From: Gnetum montanum
Lineage: Eukaryota; Streptophyta; Gnetopsida; Gnetales; Gnetaceae
Direction: 5' to 3'
Assembly: GCA_015680685.1 (NCBI GenBank)
Contig: MNCI01013764.1
Location: 197,253 to 261,252 of the forward strand
Length of the DNA stretch: 64,000 nucleotides
Part shown: positions 24,905-36,171 of the stretch, piece after piece
Layout of the letters: each line of letters starts with the position of its first letter
Numbering within the stretch: position 1 is the stretch's first letter
Program-made: the position numbers and the translations under genes
The notes under the pieces: model-generated
Seen by the model: only the letters and a program-made list of their open reading frames with translations
Database searches by the model: none
Told to the model about the DNA's origin: nothing

Positions 24905-25607
24905 AATCTAGCTTGACTTTATCTATCATTCTACAAAAAACTAGCTTTCTTTTTTGTCTAACATGTTGTAAATTAATTAAAAGGCTAAAATAAAGTCATT
25001 GGTAGTGTGATTCAATCACATCATCATACACCTTAAAGTGTTTAATATATGTCTGACTCTCTATATTGCCAATTAACAAATTATACATAAGCAACCTTGT
25101 GGTCATCTAAATTTGTAGTAACAATAATTTAAAAAATTTTTTAATTCATTAAAATTAACAAATTTAAATCTTGATTCAAATTCAACAAATATCTACCTCA
25201 ATGTTTGACCTATGTATCTTAAGAAAACCTTTTTCACTCTACATTATTTTTATAGTCTAATTAGCCTTGCTAATTTCAAAGGCTTACTAGGATTTGTTCA
25301 AGTCCAATCCTAGCATTAAATTCCCCACAAATGTAATTCTTCTNAAAAATTTTAAATTATTGTTACTACAAATTTAGATGACCACAAGGTTGCTTATGTA
25401 TAATTTTTTAATTGGAAATATAGAGAGTCAGACATATATTAAACACTTTAAGCTGTATGATGATGTCATTGAATCACACTACCAATGACTTTATTTTAGC
25501 CTTTTAATTAATTTACAACATGTTATACAAAAAAGAAAGCTAGTTTTTTGTAGAATGATAGATAAAGTCAAGCTAGATTTACAAGAGACAATCCAAAAAC
25601 ATTGGAA
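24877..25607. repeat. Large inverted repeat, probable assembly artefact
   Basis: Arms 24877-25141 and 25345-25607 are near-perfect reverse complements separated by about 200 bases. The right arm is bounded on both sides by a lone N, the mark of a join made by the assembler or gap filler. Neither of the other copies of repeat D has such an inversion. Confidence 0.75.
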
Positions 25608-25910
25608 NGTATGTTTTCTTTGTCATAAAAAGTGTCTCCTCAAGGAATAAAATAATAAGAAGCTTAGGGAGAAAAAACCCTTCTCATGGGCTAAATAAAC
25701 CCAAACGTGTTACTTGTATTTGTCTACTTTTTCAATTATTATATACTACTATATGATATTGTTAATCAACATAGCTAAGACACCAAGATGTCATTCACTT
25801 TCATCTTTTATTTGGTAAGACAAGAAAAAAACAGTCTAAAAACCTAGACATAAAAGATCATTAGAGCTATCATCATGTCACATTTTAAAAATTCAAAACA
25901 TATCAAAAAT
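24905..25910 (+). repeat. Dispersed repeat D, copy 2 (interrupted by an inverted segment)
   Basis: Left part (24905-25343) and right part (25609-25910) align with copy 1 in order. The middle, 25345-25607, is a reverse complement of 24877-25141 and is bounded by single N characters at 25344 and 25608. It lacks the SINE present in copy 1. Confidence 0.7.
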
Positions 25911-25930
25911 ATTTTAAAAAGAAATACTAT

Positions 25931-26368
25931 ACAAACTAGTAATTAAATTGGCTTTCTTTGTTATCTAACATGCTATAAATTTATCAAAAGCTAAAATAAA
26001 GTAGTTGATGCTTAGACTCAATCCCCCCATCACATATATCAAATTGTTTAATATATGCTTGAATTTCTATATTTGTAATCAAAATAATTATACATGAGGA
26101 ACCGTGTACTCTTGTGAATGTGTAGCAACAAGAATAGGAAAATTTGTTTAATCCATTAAAAATTACTAAATTTGAACCTTGATTCCAATTCAACAAATAT
26201 CTACTTCTATGATTGACCTATGTATTTGAAAAAACCTTTTTCACTCTACATTATTCCCATAGTCTAATTATCCTTCTGATTTCAAAATCTTACTAGGATT
26301 TGTTTAATTGCAATCCTAGCATTAAAATTCTTACAAATGCAATTTTTTCCTATATGAGCAAAAACAGT
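25931..26368 (+). repeat. Dispersed repeat D, copy 3 (truncated)
   Basis: Aligns with the first half of copies 1 and 2. Homology to copy 1 stops exactly at CAGT (26365-26368), where an LTR begins, so the repeat was interrupted by that insertion. Confidence 0.7.
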
Positions 26369-27198
26369 TGATGAGCAGTAGGACATCCCAACACTCCACC
26401 ATATAATGTAAGTATGCTAAGAGTTGATAATCGAGTTATGATCATTATCTTTTCACTTTGAGTTAGTGAAGTACAAATGTATGGTTTAGCTCTAAGTGAG
26501 GCATAGGATATGTTGATGTTGTGGACTCATATTACTCCTAAGTGCTTCCATAACAAAGGTAACAACAAAATTTGAATCTAAGTAATGATAGAAATCTAAA
26601 CCTATTCTAGCCTATGGCGATGAGCATTCATTCTTGTCTTACCATATACGTCTTGGGCTTATGTAACCATTACTAGGATTACCAAGTCAATTCACCACAA
26701 AGAAAATCAAGCAAAACCACTACTCGGATACCAAATAATTACACTTAATGCTCAAAACCAATCGTACTCATTCCACCTTATTAATAAATGTGAAAAGCAA
26801 AGCACTTTGAAAATGTAAAGAGCTAAGCTAAAGTAAAGATGAAAATTAAACTAAGAAATCAGCTAACTTAAATAAAAGAACTATGTGGATGCTAGAATGA
26901 TGAAAAACAATCTCAATCTTTATTACCAAACATGAACTGTGCCCAAGTATAATCCACTTGAATAAAGATTTCATTCAACTACTCAACACCACATTGTGGG
27001 CATTCACTCTATCCCTAACTATGAAAACAAACTGTAAGAGTTTTGCTAAGGGATGGAATAAATTTGTTTCACTAATGTGACCAAGTATCAGTATTTATAG
27101 GGCCACATAGCTCCCAGTAGATTGTATTAATGATGATGTAGGTAGAGCTACGATATCATTGATGCAATATTATTCTTGACAAAAAATGGTTTTATCAC
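26369..27198 (-). repeat. Athila-type LTR, distant copy
   Basis: Minus-strand start TGTGATAAAACC and end GCTCATCA. A TATA box (CTATAAATA) is at 27092-27100. Phrases shared with the solo LTR include CTTGGTAATCCTAGTAATG (26663-26681) and an AATAAAG stretch downstream of the TATA box. The left edge coincides with the break in repeat D. Confidence 0.6.
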
Positions 27199-27210
27199 AC
27201 CCCCATGATT
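27199..27210 (-). other. Polypurine tract
   Basis: Minus strand ATCATGGGGG touches the LTR start TGTGAT. Confidence 0.5.
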
Positions 27211-27429
27211 GATTGAAAACTCATCCTTAAGTTAAAATAAAATAATGATAGAGTTCCTTACAAAATTAGAAGGTATACTCAAATGTGACATGACTTCCTA
27301 TATATATAACTCTAAATGTCACATTGTGGTTTGAGTACTATTTTTACAAAATTATTATGCATAGCATGATGGACACATTTAACAACAAAACAAAACAAAA
27401 TGAGATAGTTCGATGTAGCATTTATGTTC

Positions 27430-29818
27430 CCAGCAGTGGAGGCTCCTCCATCAGCCTCTTCCCCTTATCATCAGGCTTTTGAAATTAATATAGATTAAGA
27501 AGTGCCTAAAGCTTCTCTTCTTTTGACTTGGGATTGTGTGCTATCCATGCAAATTTTACAATTTCTGATGACATCGATACATCCCATGGACATGGTAGCT
27601 ACAAAAACATCTTATTAGCCTTCTTTCTTCCTCAAACATCCTAGCCACCTTTCCTAGTTCTTAGTAATTGATCATTCAGTGGGCTAGGTTTGCTGCTACA
27701 TCCTTCTGCCCTTGGTAGATGGCTTTTACTACTTCAAGCTTAGAGTTTGTAACATGCAATTTCTATTGTTCATCCTTTTGATCTACAAACTTATTTTCAT
27801 ACATTGCATAGACTATCGCTACCTATTGCTCAAGCTCATTCCTTGGTCATCCCACTATTAACATGGTAAAGTTAGCATACCAAAGGTTTGCTAATCCCAT
27901 GTACTCTCTAAGATATTATCTTTATAGGTCCTTATTTTTTACTTCAACCTGGTGGACATTGACAAGGTTGTCCAGAATTGGCTACCAATTTGGTGTCTAA
28001 GTTGTGATTGAAATGATCTTGGCCTTTGGCATTTGGATCTCTTTCTCATTAATCTTCTTATACATGCCCACCTAGTCCTTGAATTATTCCTTGAGCTTTT
28101 CATGCTTTTTTTTCCTTATATTACCATGCACTTATTTCAATTGCTAACTTCTGGTGGATTGTGCAGACTTCTTCCATTGATAGGGTGTGATTTTCTTTAG
28201 CATATTTTTTCATGTCTTGGTTGACTCTGATAAATTATTCTTGTAGTTGATGAATGCTTTCCTTAAGAACAATCTTCTACTTCTTAATGTATGTCAACCT
28301 TATGTTGTTTGTAGCAAGCTTCTTGTTTTCTTCCTCTAAGGTAGTAATAGCTTCAACATATGCATAGATTTCTGCTTCAGCCACAAATGTGTTCCACATA
28401 GGCTTCTTTTTTTCCATCTCAACCTAAATATTTTATGCTATCACTACTCACCAATTTTGTTCTAAAGTTTTCTAACTATTCTAGTGCTATGTATTGCGTA
28501 GGGGTCTCTTCTTTCTACTTTCAAAGCTACTAATTCAACTTGAAACCTCTGCACTTCATTTGTTGTATGTTTAGCTCTTTTTTCAGCCATGACTAGTTTA
28601 TCCTTTATGGAGATAAGATCTAACTACACTACAATGATATCACTAGGGATATCAAACAAATTCTACATAACTTGGCCCATTTTTAGTAGTCAATTAAGGA
28701 CATCTTCATGCTCTACTATGGTCATGGACATTTTGGATGACATTTGCACATCTCTAGCTCTAGTAATATCTTCCAATGATACAATGGGAACATTAAAGAA
28801 GTATTCGATATGATTGGTAATAATCTCTATTACTTTTGTTGCATCTTGGTGTTACATGACCACTACTGTGGCTCATTCTTTGGTTTCTAACATCACTTGG
28901 AAATATACAGTGTTCCCTAAGATTTGTTGTGCCCAGTCATTGTTTCCTCCTACTTATAGAGATATCTACCCACTAGCAAGTCCTATGGATATCGTAGACC
29001 TTAGAAAGTTATCCCTTACTCCTTATAGAGAAGAACCTTCCCTTGCTCCTCATTTGATAGTTCTACTATTTGTTACAAGTGACTAATTGAAGGTTTGTAA
29101 TCTTGTTATGTTGGTGGAGCTTACTGTTCAGGTTTATCACCAATAGGCATTGATCCACTATGTCCTACTTGTTGCTACTTTCTAGTTGCTTAAATGTTAC
29201 TTTCAGGTGTAAAACTTGATGTCCCCTTAGTGCCTATTGGATTTTTCAATTGATCGTTCCATGGTGGTACTAGTTTAGACATTTCTATGTAAGATACATT
29301 TTGGGCTTTTCTCAAAACATCATTGGTGTATCCCAAAATCCCCAGTTTCTTGCACAACTTTCTAATTAGGCAAGGAAATGACAATGGTGAGTTTCCCTAC
29401 CTTCTTCTCTTTGAACCTTCTTTGAATCTCTACGAAGAGAAAATTTGCTATGTTGGCATTAAATGTTTCCATTAGGATTGCGCTTCCTCTTGCTACATAA
29501 GTGGAGATCATATTGAATCTTTTGGTTGGGAACATGTGATAAGTTCCAATCTTAAAATAAATCTTTCTCTTAGTAGTTAATTTTTTGTATTCTTTGCCCT
29601 CTCTCCCATAGGCTCTCTACAACCACAGCTTCTTTGTATCTATGTCAAATCTGGTGGATATTTATGCTACGTTGGCTCTAAAATTTGGAATGTTTCTAGC
29701 CTTTTTGATGGCTTCTATAGAATAAGACACTAGGACTCCTTCAATCTTAATTGTTGCATCATCCTGCATGTTTCTCCAAAGTTGGTACAATTCTCTATTG
29801 GCATATTTCTTCCATTAA
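27430..29818 (-). pseudogene. Extra frame of the truncated Athila-type element (coiled-coil-like)
   Basis: Minus-strand reading gives two decayed blocks. The upstream block (about 29815-29190) reads NRELYQLWRNMQDDATIKIE, then GVLVSYSIEAIKKARNIPNF and RFKEKKVGKLTIVISLPN, and after a frameshift LCKKLGILGYTNDVLRKAQN. The downstream block (about 28600-27430) is rich in charged heptads (AEKRAKHTTNEVQRFQVELV; AITTLEEENKKLA; ESIHQLQE) and ends near DDKGKRLMEEPPLLGT. Its position, between where integrase should end and the 3' LTR, is where plant Athila elements carry an env-like or extra gene, but I see no signal peptide or clear membrane segment. Stops again often replace Gln codons. Function unknown. 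Confidence 0.5.
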
Positions 29819-30136
29819 ATGGAGCATGCTTTATAAGGTTATAATGCTAATCATGTAACTAATATTCACTATGATTTAAACACTACTAATATTTTACTAG
29901 ATGTAGACTTTCAAGTAGTGCTGGTTGATTTCAAATTAGCAAAATTAATTAGTAGTAGGAAGACATATATTATGACTCAAATTGGTGGAATCATAGGTCA
30001 TAATGCTCTTAAATATTTATTAAATGGAATATCATCAAAGAAGATAGATGTTGAAAAACTTGTCATTTGGCTATGTATAATAAATCTTTCCTACATTAAA
30101 GAAGAAATACTTGAGGATGATAGACTGCAACGATAA
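29818..30136 (+). pseudogene. SERK-like LRR receptor kinase fragment
   Basis: Plus-strand translation from 29846 follows the kinase catalytic and activation loops: HYDLNTTNILLDVDFQ (HRD changed to HYD), VVLVDFKLAKL (DFG changed to DFK), THxTT-like TYIMTQ, GGIIGHNALKYLLNG (GTIGHIAPEYL in the family) and SSKKIDVEKLVIWL (SSEKTDVFGYG in the family). In plants this kinase type sits at the plasma membrane in brassinosteroid and immune receptor complexes. Here the catalytic Asp is kept but the DFG Gly and APE motif are lost, and only about 95 residues remain. No intron or flanking kinase sequence is seen, so it may be a fragment or processed piece. Confidence 0.75.
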
Positions 30137-31089
30137 TGGTAGAGAAGCACAAGAATGATCAAAGAGCTACATGAAGCTGGTGACACTGGAGTTGGGCAAT
30201 GAAGACTTCCCTCATAACCATGGACAATTGTAGACTTGGATGAGGTAGTTAACTTGGCCAATATCAGCATTTACGGAAACATGAAGCAAGTATATATGAA
30301 AAGGTCATGTTTATTCATGTAGAAGAAAAGAAATTACTTATGGTTAGGTCATGGAAAAAGCCATAGCTTTGGTTTGTTACCATGTTATGGGCAACTTATT
30401 CAAGCCTAGGGTAATGTGTAGTTCATAGGTTTTCCACCATGATGGGTCATGATTGTATCAAATTTTGTTTTTTTGTTTTTTTTTGGTTCAACACTTTGTG
30501 ATTATTCATTCACCAACCATGGGTGTCATTCATCATAGCCCACTCCAATGGGATTGATGTCATTTTTGTTGCTATCTGATACATGAACTCACCTTACTTA
30601 ACTACAATAAAGATTCTAGTCATGAAGATGAAAACATGAATTTGGACAACATGTTTAGCAATTTATGAAAAAGATTAATGCATATTATTCAAAAAAGAAC
30701 AAGTTTAGGCATAATACACATTTTCATCACCATGAATATGAACATGAACATGCTGCAAATATTTTCTTCTCCTTCTCTTTCAGCTTCCATTCTTCCACAA
30801 CTACCATCACCTATATCATCATGCTCACAACATTTGCAAGATTATTCATTTGAAATGTAGATACAACCCCAGTTGCAAATCTTCCCATGAATTCATAGTC
30901 ATTTTGAAGACAACTCACACATGGATGATCATTTCTGTACAAGGAAGAGGGAGGGAACCATGTTGTTGTGGTTACTCACTTGTTACAAAGGCTTTGCTTG
31001 AGGTTGATGATTTTGCTACAAGTTTGAAATTTAATGAGAATTATTTTGAACAAAAAATGAGAAGGAAAGAAAATCTACAAGTAGTATGA
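30137..31089. other. Unassigned DNA
   Basis: Follows the kinase fragment. An open frame at 30850-31089 has no recognised motif. No element ends seen. Confidence 0.4.
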
Positions 31090-31376
31090 TCAAAAGGGAA
31101 ATTGGTGGAAGATCAAGAAGAAGATATTGAAGATTATAAGATGGCTTACTAATTCATCAATTCAACTACTTTTTTTTTAATCTTGTGATTTCATTTCTTC
31201 CTATTTTATTTTCATTACTTAGCTAATGGTTTAGATAGTATTGCAATTGGAATTTAATTTTGGGATTTTTCTAGGTTGCCTTTATAACTTTTTTTATGCA
31301 ATATTAGAATTCTATTAAGGTTTTCCAAATAAGAACTTATGTTATATTAGAAAAGCATCTTGAGCAATTTAATAGT
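31090..31376 (+). repeat. Family X LTR piece, left of the Tat insertion
   Basis: Blocks such as GGTTTAGATAGTAT, TTTTGGGATTTTT and TTCTATTAAGGTTTT follow 38140-38370 of the intact LTR. The piece stops at ATAGT (31372-31376), the target duplication of the Tat element; the LTR resumes at 62192. The upstream (U3) half is not recognisable. Confidence 0.7.
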
Positions 31377-33107
31377 TGTAATGATCAAAAACACGAACAG
31401 CTAGAACACTAAGGGGTTTGTGGGTGCATAGCCTAACCCCACCTCCATGCGAGGGCCTTGCTGGAAAATGGAGGCAGAGTGCCCTGGATAGTCTTATTCA
31501 TCAAATAGGAACTTTGTTAATTGTAACCAAGGTATTGGGTGCAACCAAAGGGTGGCATGGTTAGCCAAAAATATGAGCACTAACGGTTTTCTCAGTAGTA
31601 CCGAGGTCGACTAGGCTTGAGCGTAGCAAGGTCTCTTGGCATGAGAAAAATGGTGCAAGTGTGCAAAAAAATGTATAAAATAATGAAAAAGTGTGAATGC
31701 GATACTAAATGTCAAAAAATGCTTAAAATGCAATGGAGGAAATGCTTAGAATGCAATGGAGTTTGAGAAAAAGAAAGGATGATGCCATCCTAGACAAGGA
31801 GCATAGAAATTACAAATGAGCTTTGCAGAGGTACATGGTGTATAGAAAGGTGCAATAATAGTGTAGCTAGAGCCTTTGGGGTGTTCCAGATGAAGACTAA
31901 CATCTACTGCAAGGTTTGTACCTACTAGGTTGGCTGCCATAATGTCCTGTGAGCTTGCGGTGTGCTGCAGTGTTGAGTGGGATGCAAAGGTGTTGCCAAG
32001 GTGCTAATATGCATCAGTGTGCAAGGTGCTAAAGGTGCCTTAGGTGCTAAGTGGTGCTCTAAGATGCTAATTGCTACTTGGATTTACTAGCCAAATGCTT
32101 CAAATTCCCACCACTAGAATGAATTTCCAACCTCTAGAGTGTGGAATGTGGGGGTATTTATAGGATAAGGGTTAAAGTGAAGTGTAGATCATGTGCCATA
32201 TGGCAAAGGGGTAAGTGGGGCTACGTTGAACCTTGATATGCTCCCATTGGAGCAATTGGTGCTATGCTTGATACACTTCACTGGACCCCAAGGGATTGGT
32301 AGACCATGGCTACGCTACTAGAACTACATGTGCCAAGACCACAATGTACCTACAAATAGTGAAAAATAGTGCAATTTGAAGGCTATGCTTTGAGACTATG
32401 TTCTCCCCTCTTTCAAGTGGGATCACATGTAGGTATAATTTTGGGACATAGAGGGGGGTACAAGAAGGGTGTAAGTTGCTAATTCTATTTGCTAGAGAAG
32501 TACTGAACTTGGAATGAAGGCTTGTGTTGAGCTCTAGAAGCTTTTGGAGGCAGTTCCTTGTTGCTATGCTATCTACGGTCTAGAGTGTAGCACAATAGTT
32601 AGGTAAGTTTTGCAAAAAATAAAGTCCAATGCTGCTATGCTTACTATGCTAGATAGCGTAGCAGGATGGGACAGAGCATAGCATGGATACTTAGAACAAT
32701 CTAGCAAAAATTGCAGTCCTTGTTCTTACTATGCCAGCTATGCTCAAGAGTGTAGTAGGAAGGGTAGCTTCAAGAGTTAGATCTGTCAAATGCTTCTTCC
32801 ATGTTGAGCTATCTTAACAACTTCTAGCTTAACACTAGTTAAAACTAGCTACCAAAGTGCTGCTACACTTGCTAGACTAGAAAGCATAGCAAGAGGGATG
32901 TAAGCATAGCAAGACACTTCGACAAAATTTTTGCAGCTACTATTTGACACCTAGAAAATTTTGCAAATCTAGTTCTGTGTTGAATGCTACATTGGCTAGC
33001 CTTAGTAGTGGAATCATGGACCAAACACTTCGAAAAAATTTTCCTTATGTTAACACTTAGAAGAATTTGTCATTGTAGTGTTGTTGCCCAAATTTGGCAG
33101 TGTTTCA
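31377..33107 (-). repeat. 3' LTR of the Tat element
   Basis: Minus strand starts TGAAACACTG and ends TCATTACA. TATA box CTATAAATA at 32155-32163. It aligns with 60426-62191 throughout, with substantial divergence by eye, and has one copy of a 25-bp unit that is triplicated in the other LTR. Confidence 0.88.
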
Positions 33108-33122
33108 TTGGCCCCTCTTTAT
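33108..33122 (-). other. Polypurine tract of the Tat element
   Basis: AAAGAGGGGCCAA on the minus strand, directly before the 3' LTR. Confidence 0.7.
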
Positions 33123-33801
33123 CAATGTTTAAAGGAGTGGCCCAAGAGATGTTGATAAAGAATCCAAAACACCACAACAAATACGAAACCAACATTGCTT
33201 GTTGGTACCTGATCAAATGATGTTTCACTAGGCTTAATAGTACTAAAGGAAAAGGTATGCTATAGGTAATGAATGTAGAGAATTGACTTGGAGATAGCAA
33301 GGAAGAAATGAGATGTAAAAAATGTATCATGCTACAAGATGCAGAGTTAGCATGACTGACTATGCTCATGGCACCAAGGTGGATTGTTGCCAAAATAGTG
33401 GCCTCTTGTCGAAGTGCTTGTGAAATAGCCTTTACCCATAGCACTAGAATGGCTTACCCCTAACATGTTGGCCTTTAGTTAAAGTGTTTATGAGAAGGCC
33501 ATTGTGAATTCAAGGTTGGATCGATTGCAAAATTGTAACTCTACTAGATTTTTCTTGGGGATATGTTTTACCCACCCCCCCTCCAAGTTTTTTTTTTTGT
33601 GAATGCGAGCTATATTACGCTTATCATCAAGTGGATTGCACACAACCTGACAAGCTTTTCTTAGAGGCAACCATGTCACATTGTAGGATAGGTGTTTCCT
33701 CCCTGGGATGAGCTACATTACATTCACTTAGGCTTTGACTAGCCCACAAAGGCTCCCCATGGGACAAGTTGCAGTACGTCCATCATGGGTTCTATGGTCA
33801 A

Positions 33802-34431
33802 CTAAAATAAGGGTGTCATATGCATTAGAGAAGCTTGCAGGGAAGGCAGCAAAAGGTAACGTAAAGTTGCAAATGTGAGTGGGTTATAGCAAGGATAATA
33901 GGTGTGTGCACTTTGACCAGCTTGGTGAGTACAACCAAGCACGTTAGAGCCATGTGGTGCCTTATTGCTATGATGAAACATGCCTTTAAAAAACCACCTC
34001 TGGGGCTTCATCCTACAAACACAACATAGAGAAAACAAGGGAAAAAACACACAACATGAGAGATAAAAGCAAATTGCTAGTTGTGAGGGAATTGAAAGTG
34101 CTGTGAGTGTTGGACTAGTTGCAAGAGCTTGTAGTGCCAAAGTAGGAAGGCCAGTGTAGATGCCAAAGCCAGAAAGTTGCAAAAGCTCTAATAGCCACAC
34201 TAAAAGCGAGCACCCAAGGGAGGCCAGCGAGGTGGCTGAGGTGATGACAATGCAAGTGCTCAAGACTCCATACCAAGGATAGGATCCTAGAAATCCAATA
34301 GGATGGTGGGGAGCCATACTAGATGCACTTCCAAGCCCAAGAAATGGTGAGGGTTGGAGGATGATAGTGCTATGGCTAGGCCATAGTACTACTGGGACTC
34401 CAGCAGGTGGTGTTGATGTTGAGATCCCCAA
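33802..34431 (-). CDS. Hydrophobic 209-residue open frame, function unknown
   Basis: An open frame in the sense direction of the Tat element, downstream of integrase. It begins MGISTSTPPAGVPVVLWPS. It has hydrophobic stretches at about residues 60-95 (GVLSTCIVITSATSLASLGC, then LLVWLLELLQL) and 120-145 (LAICFYLSCCVFFPLFSLCC) that could span a membrane. Being open for 630 bases stands out in an element otherwise full of stops. The position matches that of env-like genes in some plant retroelements, but there is no sequence match I can name, and the frame could be chance. The ATG is the first in frame. Confidence 0.3.
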   Translation of the reverse strand: MGISTSTPPAGVPVVLWPSHSTIILQPSPFLGLGSASSMAPHHPIGFLGSYPWYGVLSTCIVITSATSLASLGCSLLVWLLELLQLSGFGIYTGLPTLALQALATSPTLTALSIPSQLAICFYLSCCVFFPLFSLCCVCRMKPQRWFFKGMFHHSNKAPHGSNVLGCTHQAGQSAHTYYPCYNPLTFATLRYLLLPSLQASLMHMTPLF

Positions 34432-34739
34432 CCACTAATAAAACACCCAAGGTCGACGATGCTATCAGCACAACCTTGGGATGGTACTACTAGCGATGGT
34501 GGCAGTAGATTCAAAAGGTTAGAAAAATGTCCCAAGGACACTTCCGGAGGATCAACAAAATGCCAAGGGAAATGATGATATAAGTGTTTCAGAGGCTTTT
34601 TTTTAATGGCATGAACTCCATTTTGGAACTTCAATATCCCATCCCATCCAACCCACCAGGATGTGGGTAGTTGACAAAGGATGGGAAGTACTCAAGCTTG
34701 CTTGTTTGCAAAACTATATGTATTGATATATGCGTGCTT

Positions 34740-35165
34740 AACTATGAACCTAGTTTAAGGTCCTGGTAGACTGCAGTATACTAGTTTATAGTCCTAGCAA
34801 ACTACTATTTGCTAGTTTAATATTGTAGTGGATGGTGGGTGTTGTGCCAATTTATCATCATGATCCAAGGACGGTTGATGCCAATTCAAATTCATAGTGG
34901 ACTGTGCTATGGATGCTAGTTTAGTGTCATAGTCCAAGGACAAGTTGTGCCAGTTTAAAGTCATAGCAAACTTGTTGTGCCAATTTAACATCATAGTGGA
35001 CAAGTGTGCTATGGGTGCTAGTTTAACATCATAGTCCAAGGACACTCTACACTAGTTTAACATTGTAGCAAATGTTTTATACTAGTTTATAATCATATCA
35101 GACTATCTATGTCATTTTATAGTCATAGCAGACTATCTATGCCAATTTATAATCATAGTGAATTA
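34740..35165. repeat. Degenerate minisatellite in the Tat 3' region
   Basis: Irregular units of about 35-60 bases built on CTAGTTTAacaTCATAGtccaAGGAC and GCCAATTTAtaaTCATAGtgga. The minus-strand translation shows the repeat as recurring LNWH and SLDYD. Related phrases recur at 49870-49985 and 55785-56090 of the same element. Confidence 0.65.
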
Positions 35166-35203
35166 TCATTTACCTTGTTTTCTCATTGATGTAGCATTGC
35201 ATG

Positions 35204-36171
35204 TCAGGCGTAGTATAGCTTCAGGTAAGAATGATTGATCAGATTGACAAACTCATTGTCGTCTAGATCAGCAAGCTTAAATGCTCCATTGTCATAGGCC
35301 TTGGTAACCAAGAAAGGCCCTTCCCAATTGGCTGAGAATTTATCTACAAGTTTATGAACAACCTTGAGTACTAGGTCCCCTTCCTTGATCTAGTGCTGGT
35401 GTTGATTATGGTAGTGCTTTTTTCGTTACTTCTCTTAGTACCATTCAATGCAATCAAGGGTTTGCATGCACTCCTCCTCTATAGAGTCAAGGTCAATGGC
35501 TCTCAACTTGTTGTTTTGGGCCTCATCAATGAAGCTCAAGAGGATTACACTGAGCAAGAGGACTTGCAATTCAAGAGTCAAAATTGCTTTAGACTCATAT
35601 ACAAGGCTATATGGCATCTTACCTATTGCTATTCTGCATGTTGTGCAGTAGGCTCATAGTGTGTAGACCAACTACTCATGCCATCATCATTTGCCACTGC
35701 TAAGCATCTTCTTCAAAAGGTTGACGATGACCTTGTTTGTGGCCTCTACCTAGCTATTCACCTACGAGTAGTATGGCAACAAGAAGGAATGCTTAATGCC
35801 AAGGTATTCGTAGAAGGCTTTGGTTTCTACACTGCTAAACTGTGACCCGTTGTCTGTAACTGTGGTTATGGGTAGACCAAATTGGGTCACTATGTTATCA
35901 AGGATGAACTTGCAAACCTATTGTGATGTGGTCCTCCTAACGGAAATGGCTTCAACCCACTTGGTAAAATATTTGGTTGTGGTTATGATGAAGCTATGTC
36001 TTGTAGAGGAATTAGGTGAGATGGGCCTTATGATATCCAACCCCCAACGTTGGAACAACCACGTGATCTACATGGTGTGCAGTTTGGTCAGTGGCACGTG
36101 CATTAAGTTCACATGTCATTGGCACACGTTGCACATATTAACCTTGGAAATACAATTGCACTCCATGTAAG
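35204..36171 (-). pseudogene. Tat integrase, core and C-terminal part
   Basis: Minus-strand reading from 36171: the second half of the zinc finger (CNCISKVNMCNVCQ), the catalytic core with RWGLDIIRPIS (first Asp), FGLPITTVTDNGSQF (second Asp) and VEATNK (Glu), then the C-terminal GPY/F module (FSANWEGPFLVTKAYDNGAF) ending at the TGA at 35204-35206. Stops replace Gln twice just before VEATNK. The first half of the zinc finger lies at about 47330-47279 on the far side of the family X insertion (VHEGLCGGH). Integrase would join element DNA to host DNA in the nucleus; this copy cannot. Confidence 0.85.

Larger units (their letters stand above)
26369..29818 (-). mobile_element. 3' part of an Athila-type element (LTR and extra frame), truncated
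   Basis: A minus-strand LTR (26369-27198) preceded by a polypurine tract and a long decayed frame. The right boundary is near 29818, where plus-strand kinase homology begins; the 5' LTR, gag and pol are missing. Confidence 0.6.
33123..35203 (-). other. 3' region of the Tat element
   Basis: About 2.1 kb between the integrase stop and the polypurine tract. It contains an open frame of 209 codons and a degenerate tandem repeat, listed separately. No other homology seen. Confidence 0.6.

Noticed and set aside
24877-25607. MicroRNA precursor or long-hairpin gene
   Set aside because: The inverted arm is bounded by Ns, so an assembly artefact is the simpler reading.
28589-29086. Two plus-strand open frames (74 and 90 codons)
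   Set aside because: The minus strand here carries the more convincing decayed coiled-coil frame.
34812-35045. Minus-strand open frame of 77 codons with LNWH repeats
   Set aside because: Translation of the tandem repeat; no evidence of a gene.
35393-35659. Plus-strand open frame of 88 codons
   Set aside because: Shadow of the Tat integrase C-terminal part on the minus strand.
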